The notes under the pieces: generated by a model
Seen by the model: the letters and a program-made list of their open reading frames with translations, nothing else
Databases searched by the model: none
What the model was told of the DNA's origin: nothing
Part shown: one piece after another, positions 56,980 to 64,000 of the stretch
How positions within the stretch are numbered: the stretch's first letter is position 1
Layout of the letters: every line of letters begins with the position of its first letter
Assembly: GCA_947258795.1 (NCBI GenBank)
Contig: CAMYJU010000003.1
Span: 282,988 to 346,987, forward strand
Length of the DNA stretch: 64,000 nt
Direction: 5' to 3'
Source: an uncultured Gammaproteobacteria bacterium
Lineage (GTDB): Bacteria; Pseudomonadota; Gammaproteobacteria; DRJJ01
Translations under genes and position numbers: made by a program

Positions 56980-59797
56980 TGACATACTCCTCCAGTTTTT
57001 CACGACGGTCATAGCGTGCCGGTACCAGTTTCCTCAGGCTGTCATAACTCTTGCGTACCCAGCTGTCGTAGACACCATCTGTGGTGCGCTTGATATTGAC
57101 CAGATGGAAGTCGATCGCCTTTTCCTCGAACGGAAAGGCCTGCTCCTCGAGTAACAGGTCGTATTCTTCCAGTTCGTCGCCTTTCAGATTGCGCGGACGC
57201 TGGGAGGCCATCAGGTCCTTGCTGAAGCGCAGGTAGATGTCGGCAATATGCCAGGTCGCCTGCGTGGCGATATCGGAGAAGCCGTAGGCGGCGGCCTTTT
57301 CATATGCCTTGAGCGCTTTTTTCATACCCCTTCTTTTCTTGCGCAGACTCTTCTTCAGCGGTATGCGCAGTTTGATCTTGCGATAGGTCTGGTTAACCGG
57401 GCGCGCCAGTTCCAGTGTTGCCTGCGCAGCCAGATAACGGGTACGCTTGGTGCGGCCGGCGCCACCCTTGGCATCTGCGTTGATAATCTGTTGTTGCCAG
57501 TAACGTAGCTTGTCAGGCTTGCCCTGTTCACGATACATATCCATCAGGGTCTTGCGCATCTCCACGGCCTTTTCCAGTGGTCGGGGATATTTTTTAATAT
57601 ATTGCTGGTAGGCGGTAATGGCCTTGTTTTTGTCACCGGCCTTGCGGTACAGGTCGGCGCTCTGTTCCAGGGCCTCACGCCGGACAGCCGGGTTCTTGCT
57701 TTTTGCCGCAATACGGCTGAATTCGGATGCGGCCGATTTTGGCTGATTGATTTTCAGATAGGCGACCGCCAGCTTGCTGGTTACATCGGCGGCCAGCTTG
57801 TGTGTCGGATAGGTCTTGCGGAATTTTTCCAGCACACCGATCGCCTGGCGCCATTGCTGGGCACTGATCAGGCTGGCTGCGGCATCGTATTCCGCGGTAG
57901 CACGCAGTTTTGATTTAGGTACGGCCTCACCGACACGCAGGAAGTGTGCTGCCGCGGTTTGATGATCGTTCGCTGCGCGTGCCAGTTCACCCTGTTTGTA
58001 GATAGAGGCCGCCAGTCTGTCGGTCAATTCCACACGTGACTTGTCATTCGCGGGGACCAGTCTCAGCAGCTGCCGGTAGCTGCCTTCTGCATCCAGATAG
58101 GATTTCAGTTCAAACTGGGAATGCGACTTCACGGTCCAGGCGATACGCTGCAGTTTGCGTTCGATCACCGGCTGGCGCCTGATCAGGATATCGGCTGCAC
58201 TGATGGCCTGGTCATACTTCTTCTCCTTGAACAGGTCTTCAGCTGCGCGTGTCAGGACACGGGGCATGCGTTTGTCATCCGGGAATTCGCTGGCAAAACG
58301 CACCGCGCTATTGGTGACGCGCGGATGGAAGGCCTTGCGCGCGCCGGCCGGCAAGGATTTTTCATGGGCCTGGTAGGCCAGTAGCGACGCATAACCGGCC
58401 TCGGCCGACTGCTTGTGCCTGGGATAGTTATAGGCAGTCTGCTCGTACTGATCAGCCGCTGCGAGATACTGTTTCGATTCAAATAGCGACTCGGCCAGCA
58501 GGAAGTGCATCGAAGGTGCTTTCGGGTCTTCCGGGAAGCTGTTCAGGAAGCGCTGGTACCAGTTGGCTGCTTCCCGGAAATCTGCACGTTTTTTACTTTT
58601 CTGCGCCACGGCATGATAATGCTGTGCCAGCTCGGTCAGGTTGGTTTTCAGGTGACCGACGATACGTTCACGCGCCTGTTCGTCATGCTTTTGCCAATAA
58701 CGGCTGTCCTTACCATAGCGGATCACGAAATCACGTTTGGCCTGCAGGGTTTGTGAAGGGAAACCGCCTTTCTTGTAGGTTTCGATTACCTGCAGATGCA
58801 GGAAGGGCGCCAGTTCGTGTTCAGGGTGATGCTTGGAAAAGGCGTTCAGACTTTCGGCGGCATCGCGAATACGTTCCTGTTTCAGGTAAAGCCGACCCAG
58901 GCGCATATACAGCAGGTGGACGTAGTGCCGCTCGCCCTTGCGTTTTTCCAGCTTGACCAGTGTCCTGGATCCATCCAGGTAGGACAGCGTGATACTGGTG
59001 ATACGCAGTGTATCGCTCAGCAGTTCCTTGTCACCGCGAGACAGTCCCTTTATCTCCGCAACGGCAGGTCCGACCTCACGATCAGCCAGCATGGTATCCA
59101 TCACGGCGATGAAGTTATTCAGTGACTGGGTATACTTGTTTTGCTTGAACCGCGCCCATCCGAGTTTGAACTGCGCCTTGAGCTGGAAGGGTGATTCGCT
59201 TCCGGTCGCCAGTACCGACTTGTAGGCCACTTCCGACTTGCGGTACTGACGCTGTGAAAACAGCATTTCACCACGACGGAATTGTGATTCCTCGTAATAG
59301 GCGGAATCGGTATTGCCGGCCACCAGCTTGTCAAAGCTGTTCAATGCCTTTTCGGATTCGCCGCTCAGTTCATAGGCGCGTGCGAGCTGGTAGAGGATGC
59401 GATCATTGCCCTTTTTGCCCGGGTTCTGTTGCAACAGATCTTCATACAGACGGATGGCATGCTGGTAGTTTGCCTTTTCGGCCTCACTGAGCCCCCGCTC
59501 CTGCTCCAGTGCCAGGTTCTGTTGATCCTCGACCCGCTCCAGTTCCAGGTCAGCCAGTCGGCGTTGTGCCTCCGGTCTCAGTGGCGACTTTTTAGTTGAT
59601 TCAAGGTAGGCACGATAGTTTTTCATTGCGGCCTGGCGGCTGGTATCGAGCGCATCGCCTTCGATGATGCTGATCTCGCGCTTCTCCAGTTCCTTGATGG
59701 TCGGGGGTTCCGGTTGTTTGTCATCACGCAGCCACGAGCAGGCGCTCAGACTGATGATGCAGGGCAGGATCAGCAGGACATGGATAGGTCGCATCAT
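56966..59797 (-). CDS. large TPR-repeat outer-membrane lipoprotein
   Basis: A 943-residue protein with a lipobox (LSACSW, Cys20) and many TPR-like units from about residue 110 to 720, for example ILYQLARAYELSGESEKALN, AQFKLGWARFKQNKYTQSLN and LLAESLFESKQYLAAADQYE. The layout is like YbgF/BamD-type repeat proteins but far longer. The C-terminal 180 residues are helical, with a basic stretch (LKKSLRKKRRGMKKAL). It overlaps the next upstream gene by four bases. Likely a scaffold of the envelope machine. Confidence 0.85.
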   Translation of the reverse strand: MMRPIHVLLILPCIISLSACSWLRDDKQPEPPTIKELEKREISIIEGDALDTSRQAAMKNYRAYLESTKKSPLRPEAQRRLADLELERVEDQQNLALEQERGLSEAEKANYQHAIRLYEDLLQQNPGKKGNDRILYQLARAYELSGESEKALNSFDKLVAGNTDSAYYEESQFRRGEMLFSQRQYRKSEVAYKSVLATGSESPFQLKAQFKLGWARFKQNKYTQSLNNFIAVMDTMLADREVGPAVAEIKGLSRGDKELLSDTLRITSITLSYLDGSRTLVKLEKRKGERHYVHLLYMRLGRLYLKQERIRDAAESLNAFSKHHPEHELAPFLHLQVIETYKKGGFPSQTLQAKRDFVIRYGKDSRYWQKHDEQARERIVGHLKTNLTELAQHYHAVAQKSKKRADFREAANWYQRFLNSFPEDPKAPSMHFLLAESLFESKQYLAAADQYEQTAYNYPRHKQSAEAGYASLLAYQAHEKSLPAGARKAFHPRVTNSAVRFASEFPDDKRMPRVLTRAAEDLFKEKKYDQAISAADILIRRQPVIERKLQRIAWTVKSHSQFELKSYLDAEGSYRQLLRLVPANDKSRVELTDRLAASIYKQGELARAANDHQTAAAHFLRVGEAVPKSKLRATAEYDAAASLISAQQWRQAIGVLEKFRKTYPTHKLAADVTSKLAVAYLKINQPKSAASEFSRIAAKSKNPAVRREALEQSADLYRKAGDKNKAITAYQQYIKKYPRPLEKAVEMRKTLMDMYREQGKPDKLRYWQQQIINADAKGGAGRTKRTRYLAAQATLELARPVNQTYRKIKLRIPLKKSLRKKRRGMKKALKAYEKAAAYGFSDIATQATWHIADIYLRFSKDLMASQRPRNLKGDELEEYDLLLEEQAFPFEEKAIDFHLVNIKRTTDGVYDSWVRKSYDSLRKLVPARYDRREKLEEYVNVIR

Positions 59798-61761
59798 TTC
59801 GTGCCCTCCTTGTTACCGCTATCCTTCCCGGTTTCGGTGTTTTTATCCACGTTCTTTTGCTCAATTCCCTGCGCGCTGTCTTCCTCCTTGCGATGGCTGG
59901 CGCGGTCATGTATCTGTGCGATCGCGAAGCGTGCCTGTGCCAGGTAACTGTGCAGGCGGTTCTGTTGCTTGCGCAGCGTGTCTGCACCCATTCTGCGTAA
60001 CTCGATCGACTGCTCTCCAAGCAGTGCCTTGATGCGTTCGAGCAACAATTGCAGTCGTGCGCGCATATCGGTGATCTTGATCGCATAGCCGGTAAACATC
60101 AGTGGTGCATCACGTTGTGCGCGTTTCAGGGCTGCCATTTGTTCCTGTGTTTTATCCAGCGCTTTGCTGATTTCATCCAGCGCTTGCTGGTGTGACCAGT
60201 TGCGTGCCGGCAGGTCGGTGGACAGTTGCCAGTGCAGCTGTCCGCGCAACAGGCGGTAGTGTCTGCGCGCGCGTTCTGTATCATGGCGTCCCTCCAGCTT
60301 ATTCAGGTTCTGCTCGATACGGTCGAGCCGCTTGATCAGTTTCAGCTCACGGTTGTTGGCCAGAATCATAGGCCGGTCTTCTGTGGTCGCACGCTGCAGT
60401 TCATTTTGATGATCCGTCATTCTTGCAGCAAGCTGGTTCTGTTCCGCCTGCGTCAGTTTCGCCTCGACCACAGGCAGTTGTTTTTCGTAAGCCAGCTTAC
60501 GTGTTTCGAGCATGGTGTCGAACGCTTCCAGGTCCGACAACCAGCTGCTCAGGTTGCGGTGCATGAAGTGCAGGTCGCGGAAACTCTTGAATGCCTCCTG
60601 GAAGTGATGACTGGCAAGCAAGTGGTATAGATCAGATGCCTCGGGGGACTCGACCAGTGAGCCGGGATTCCAGTACCAGCCTTCTTCACCCAGCGGTGAC
60701 TGTTCAATCATCCTGTTCAGTAGTGTGCCGCTTCTGACCGACACGATAACCTCTTCGAGCCGGTCGATCTCTGACTGGAACAGTTCGCTGGCGTCTTCGT
60801 AGTGTTTCAGTGACTGGGCTTCCGCGCCCAGTTTGCCGAGACTGTATGCCGTACCCAGCAGGGATTCCTGTACCGCCGGGTCCAGCAGGCTGCGATTATG
60901 CAGCTCCAGCCATGGGGTCAGCGCCTTACGGTATTCATTTAGTGAGGAATAGGACCAGCCCAGCCCGAGCAGGGCCTTGTTGGAATGCGGACCATTCAGG
61001 CGGATGCGCTGCAGGCGGGGGATGGCCTCACTGGCCTGATCGGCCTGTAAGTACGCATAAGCCAGCACCAGGTTGCCGCGGTCGCGCAGGCTGCGTTGTT
61101 CCTCGGACCAGACTGGTGATGTACCAAGCTTGTCCAGCTGGGATGCGGCGTCAGCCAGACGATCGGCGCGTATCAGTGCAATACCGAGGTTGTAGCGTGC
61201 ATATCGGCCCCAGGCCGATTCGACAGGGATGGTCTCTAGTATTTTCAGTGCTTCGTCATAGCGCAGCAGACGGATCATCAGGTTTGCGCGCATCTGCAGT
61301 CTTTCATCCTGAAGACTCACGGATAAAGGTGCCTTGATCTGGTCCAGTGCGATCAAGGCCGCTTCATTTTCATTGCGGTTGTAATGGATCTTGGCCAGGT
61401 AGTACCAGGACTGGTCGCGTTCCGAGGGTGTGATCTGCGACATCGGCATGTTACGGAAAAGTGCTGATGCCTCATCCGGCATACCATAGGACATATACAG
61501 GCCACCGAGTAATAACAGGGCGTTGTCTTCATCATGGCGGCTTTCGATGCGTCCGCGGTTCAGTGCGGCCAATGTATGCACAATCGAGGTGAAATATTTT
61601 CCCTGAAAAAACTGGAACAGGATTTCACCAAAATCCGGATCATGCACCAGGCCCCAGGAACCGTTATTTTCGGCGCGTGACAGACCGGTAGATACTGCAA
61701 GCAGGGCTGCCAGCAGTATCGCCGCTAATTTATGGCGAACTTTGGTAGAGGCAAGCGTCAT
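59794..61761 (-). CDS. exported TPR-like and coiled-coil protein
   Basis: A 655-residue protein with a signal peptide (about residues 1-30, LAAILLAALLAVSTGLSRAE), TPR-like helices over about 45-330 (DQSWYYLAKIHYNRNENEAA, WGRYARYNLGIALIRADRLA) and long charged coiled coils (about 395-620). The last 35 residues are charged and Gly/Lys-rich. I do not recognise the family. It starts six bases after the 202-residue protein and overlaps the large TPR gene by four bases, so these are made together. Confidence 0.75.
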   Translation of the reverse strand: MTLASTKVRHKLAAILLAALLAVSTGLSRAENNGSWGLVHDPDFGEILFQFFQGKYFTSIVHTLAALNRGRIESRHDEDNALLLLGGLYMSYGMPDEASALFRNMPMSQITPSERDQSWYYLAKIHYNRNENEAALIALDQIKAPLSVSLQDERLQMRANLMIRLLRYDEALKILETIPVESAWGRYARYNLGIALIRADRLADAASQLDKLGTSPVWSEEQRSLRDRGNLVLAYAYLQADQASEAIPRLQRIRLNGPHSNKALLGLGWSYSSLNEYRKALTPWLELHNRSLLDPAVQESLLGTAYSLGKLGAEAQSLKHYEDASELFQSEIDRLEEVIVSVRSGTLLNRMIEQSPLGEEGWYWNPGSLVESPEASDLYHLLASHHFQEAFKSFRDLHFMHRNLSSWLSDLEAFDTMLETRKLAYEKQLPVVEAKLTQAEQNQLAARMTDHQNELQRATTEDRPMILANNRELKLIKRLDRIEQNLNKLEGRHDTERARRHYRLLRGQLHWQLSTDLPARNWSHQQALDEISKALDKTQEQMAALKRAQRDAPLMFTGYAIKITDMRARLQLLLERIKALLGEQSIELRRMGADTLRKQQNRLHSYLAQARFAIAQIHDRASHRKEEDSAQGIEQKNVDKNTETGKDSGNKEGTK

Positions 61762-61767
61762 GCCATG

Positions 61768-62376
61768 CTATTCCCACTGCTTGATAGCGAATTCCGGTTG
61801 CTGTTTGACTTCTGAATCAACGATTTGCAGCTCCAGGTACAGAGCCCCGGTTTTCTTTTCGAATACGGTGGTCGCGCCGCGGCGATAATCACGGTTATGC
61901 GGACCCTTGCCGGTGAATACGGCAACCATTTCGTGCTTGCCGGTACGAATATTGCCCAGATGCAGTTTTTGTACGCCGCCCTTGAACAGCGCGCGGCTTT
62001 CCCTTTCTGTATAAAGGTGGTGACTGACTACCTTGTCATCGATCTTGAGCTTGACCGAATCCAGTCTGAAGAATTCGCCGATATCCATGGACAGGAACAC
62101 GGCGATTTGTGAGGTCGCCGGGAACAGTAGTTCCTCTTCGAGGATGAACAGGTCACGGTTCAGCTCCAGGACTTCTTTCTTCAGGCTCTGGATTTTTTCA
62201 TCCAGGCTCTTGCGTTCTGTTTGTGGGGCGATGAACTGTCCGGCCGGTTTGTCTGCGGTGCCCGCTGCCGGCGTGTCAGGTGCTGATGTAGCCGCTGCTG
62301 GTTCAGCAGCCAGGCTGTAGCTGCTTAAGGTCAGCATCAGCAGTGTCATTCCCAGATAACGGAATAGTGGCTTCAC
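61768..62376 (-). CDS. exported protein of unknown family
   Basis: A 202-residue protein starting at GTG 62376, chosen because GGGAGA is seven bases upstream and because the result, KPLFRYLGMTLLMLTLSSYS, is a normal signal peptide; the upstream ATG would give an overlong start. A Pro/Ala-rich linker, a short coiled coil (about 65-85, EKIQSLKKEVLELNRDLF) and a beta-rich domain (about 90-190) follow. It contains SVKLKIDDKVVSHHLYTE and IRTGKHEMVAVFTGKGPH, which look like a beta sandwich. Not recognised. Confidence 0.65.
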   Translation of the reverse strand: MKPLFRYLGMTLLMLTLSSYSLAAEPAAATSAPDTPAAGTADKPAGQFIAPQTERKSLDEKIQSLKKEVLELNRDLFILEEELLFPATSQIAVFLSMDIGEFFRLDSVKLKIDDKVVSHHLYTERESRALFKGGVQKLHLGNIRTGKHEMVAVFTGKGPHNRDYRRGATTVFEKKTGALYLELQIVDSEVKQQPEFAIKQWE

Positions 62377-62509
62377 GATGTTCTCCCGGGTTGGACGGTT
62401 CAGATGATAACGCTTGTCTGTTGGTTTTTTCATAACTGACTATACCAATAGGCTGATAAAGGGTTTGATAACCCGGTCAGATAGCAGGGATGTCGTTACG
62501 GGCCGCATG

Positions 62510-63652
62510 TCAATACCATACCGAGACAAACAGCCGGTAAACGATGGCCTCGAAGCTGTACAGTGGTTCCGTGCCCGGTATCAGCACATCGACGCGTGCA
62601 TCCCTGAAGTTGTTGTAATCAAAGCTGATGAAGTCCACGGCTGCGTTGAGCGTGCCTTTTTCAAGAAACTTCGTACCATGTTCGAAAAAGGTCCAGGTGG
62701 CACCCAGGCCAAAGGTGTGGCTGACATGGTCGCTGAGCTCCTTGTCGCGAGCCATGAAGTTCTGAGCATTAACACGAGGAAACAGGTCGCTGTAAAAGTC
62801 GGCCTGGGTCTGGGTGTAATAGCGGTACTTGGCTTCGAACAGCCAGTCACGCCACGGATGCACATAGTTGACCTCGAAGGTATGCGCGGCAATATCCCAG
62901 TCATCGGCAAAAAAACGATAGTTACCACCCAATACGGCACGGTAGGGCAGGTAATACTTGCCTGTCACTGAAACGGCGGTACTGGTACGTGTATTAGGAT
63001 AGATTTCCGGCTGGTAGCTGTAGCCTCTTGGAGTGGAATCCAGGAAACGGACACTGCGATACGGGTTGTTCAGGAAGCCCTCGTCGGTTATGACCTCGAG
63101 GTCGGCGCCCATGATGAAGTCCTTGGTGATAATCTGCGACAGGCCGACATGGAAGGTCTGGCGGTCGACATCCCTGGAAAAGTCCGGTCTGGTGTTGTCC
63201 ATCACGGTATCTGAACCCAGTGCATAACCAATACTGATATTGGTCAGGTCGCCTAGCAGGTCCTGGCTGATCGAGAAACTCGCGGTTTTACCTTCATAGT
63301 CGTTCTCGGTGCTGTTGGTAAAGGCTGCGCTGATAATAGCCTTGCCGTGCAGGTAGTCGGCACCGACCGAGTACTGCGTGCGTTCCTCGGTGTATTCACT
63401 GGCGCCGGTCGCGATCACGTCGATCGAGGCACTGGTCACGCTATCGGTATAATAGTTCGCGGAGAACGACAGATTAGGTGTAAACGACTTGCGTACCAGT
63501 ATCGAAGGACCGGTGACCTCCACATCCCCGCCATCATAGCCATGATACAGCGCGTCGGCACGGTCTTCAGGCAGCACCGCGGCAGCGGCGGTGGCCTGGT
63601 ACAGCACGCCCAGCGTTAACAGGCAGGCAGTTTTAATAAAGCTCCGTTTCAA
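62510..63652 (-). CDS. DUF3570 outer-membrane beta-barrel protein
   Basis: A 380-residue protein with a signal peptide (about 1-24) and alternating aromatic and polar strands to a C-terminal aromatic end (YRLFVSVWY), as in outer-membrane barrels. The DUF3570 start is seen in PSILVRKSFTPNLSFSANYY. The start codon is TTG, with no other candidate that keeps the signal. In other bacteria DUF3570 is often found with a DUF4266 lipoprotein and a TlpA-like protein, as here. A porin-like or assembly role is possible. Confidence 0.88.
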   Translation of the reverse strand: MKRSFIKTACLLTLGVLYQATAAAAVLPEDRADALYHGYDGGDVEVTGPSILVRKSFTPNLSFSANYYTDSVTSASIDVIATGASEYTEERTQYSVGADYLHGKAIISAAFTNSTENDYEGKTASFSISQDLLGDLTNISIGYALGSDTVMDNTRPDFSRDVDRQTFHVGLSQIITKDFIMGADLEVITDEGFLNNPYRSVRFLDSTPRGYSYQPEIYPNTRTSTAVSVTGKYYLPYRAVLGGNYRFFADDWDIAAHTFEVNYVHPWRDWLFEAKYRYYTQTQADFYSDLFPRVNAQNFMARDKELSDHVSHTFGLGATWTFFEHGTKFLEKGTLNAAVDFISFDYNNFRDARVDVLIPGTEPLYSFEAIVYRLFVSVWY

Positions 63653-63676
63653 TGGTCTGTCCAGTCAGCTTGTGAT

Positions 63677-63892
63677 TCAGTTGCAGCCGCAGCCGCCACC
63701 AGACGCGCCTTCGGCGCCACGGGCGGCCTCACGGGCCTCATGTACGTGTTGCAAGTAGGCATCGGCAACCGGGTCACGGCTGAAGCTCATGATCGGGTCG
63801 GCGATATGGGCGCGTTCGTAGGGCTTGACCCAGGGCTCGATGTTGCAGGCCGTCAACAGGGTCGTGATGATGAGCAGTAATGAAGCTCTCAT
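63677..63892 (-). CDS. DUF4266 small lipoprotein
   Basis: A 71-residue protein with a lipobox (LLTAC, Cys16) followed by IEPWVKPYERAHIADPIM, the DUF4266 signature, and a Gly/Cys-rich tail (GGGCGCN). It starts five bases after the stop of the TlpA-like gene. The mature protein is only about 55 residues. The two tail Cys could bind metal or join by a disulfide with the neighbouring thioredoxin-like protein. Function unknown. Confidence 0.9.
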   Translation of the reverse strand: MRASLLLIITTLLTACNIEPWVKPYERAHIADPIMSFSRDPVADAYLQHVHEAREAARGAEGASGGGCGCN

Positions 63893-63896
63893 GGTA

Positions 63897-64000
63897 TTAC
63901 TCCCTGATCAGCTCACTGATCTGTTTGGCGTAGGCATCCTCGTAACCGGATTGATAGCCCTTGTGTAAATAGCGTTGCTGGCCATTGCGGTCGACGATGA
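63897..64000 (-). CDS. TlpA/redoxin-like protein, N-terminus cut by window edge
   Basis: Only the last 33 codons are visible. IVDRNGQQRYLHKGY matches the end strands of TlpA-family periplasmic thioredoxin-like proteins (usual form LIDRDGKIRYVHKGY), and a short helix (ISELIRE) ends the protein. The active site is outside the window. It is the first visible gene of the DUF4266-DUF3570 cluster. Confidence 0.6.
   Translation of the reverse strand, partial: IVDRNGQQRYLHKGYQSGYEDAYAKQISELIRE

Noticed and set aside
1-64000. CRISPR arrays, prophage, insertion sequences, tRNA or rRNA
   Set aside because: I looked for regularly spaced repeats, integrase or transposase motifs and tRNA or rRNA hallmarks and found none.

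Overview
The window is chromosomal DNA of a gammaproteobacterium, moderately GC-rich by eye, with no rRNA, tRNA, CRISPR array, phage or insertion sequence that I can recognise. Much of the left two thirds follows the gene order known from Pseudomonas: metW-metX, yggT-proC-yggS, pilT-pilU, pyrC'-pyrB-pyrR-ruvX-yqgE-tonB-gshB, the pilG-to-chpC chemosensory cluster, then bioA, metF, ahcY, metK, tkt, gap, pgk and fba. Differences from that order include a dynamin-like GTPase next to metX, pyrK and apbE homologues in the pyr/gshB run, and a ceramidase-like gene after chpC. The sulfate-exporter-like YeiH protein, the SafE-like protein, a small cytochrome c and the tkt-gap-pgk-pyk-fba run would fit a free-living, possibly sulfur-oxidising or autotrophic organism, but that is only an inference.

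Region 1 (1-5 kb): end of a universal stress protein gene, a 43-residue membrane microprotein behind an enlarged YeiH-type transporter, an LRV-repeat protein, an HU-like protein with a histone-H1-like tail, and a SafE-like membrane protein. Region 2 (4-11 kb): DUF4426, metW and metX, then a dynamin-like GTPase, yggT, proC and yggS. Region 3 (11-34.5 kb): type IV pilus retraction ATPases pilT and pilU, a nine-gene leftward run from gshB to pyrK, and the rightward Pil-Chp cluster. In that cluster pilH carries an out-of-frame deletion that removes its phosphorylation site. Region 4 (34-41 kb): rsmE, bioA and the methyl cycle genes metF, ahcY and metK, with an S-adenosylhomocysteine riboswitch before ahcY. 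Region 5 (41-48.6 kb): central carbon genes tkt, gap, pgk, pyk and fba. A very structured 362-base leader precedes tkt, and a 126-base near-palindrome lies between gap and pgk. Region 6 (48.7-53 kb): CPCC protein, purC, a histidine phosphatase, DUF302, an HDOD protein and a cytochrome c.

Region 7 (53-64 kb, leftward) is the most interesting part. A TlpA-like protein (cut by the window end), a DUF4266 lipoprotein and a DUF3570 outer-membrane barrel are followed by four proteins built of TPR repeats or of unknown fold, a small periplasmic protein, one ExbB-type and two ExbD-type subunits, and a TonB-like AgmX/PglI-type protein. The parts suggest a proton-driven machine that spans the envelope. 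One of the two ExbD proteins has Asn where the proton-carrying Asp should be, so the motor would be asymmetric. The substrate or task of this machine is not known to me.
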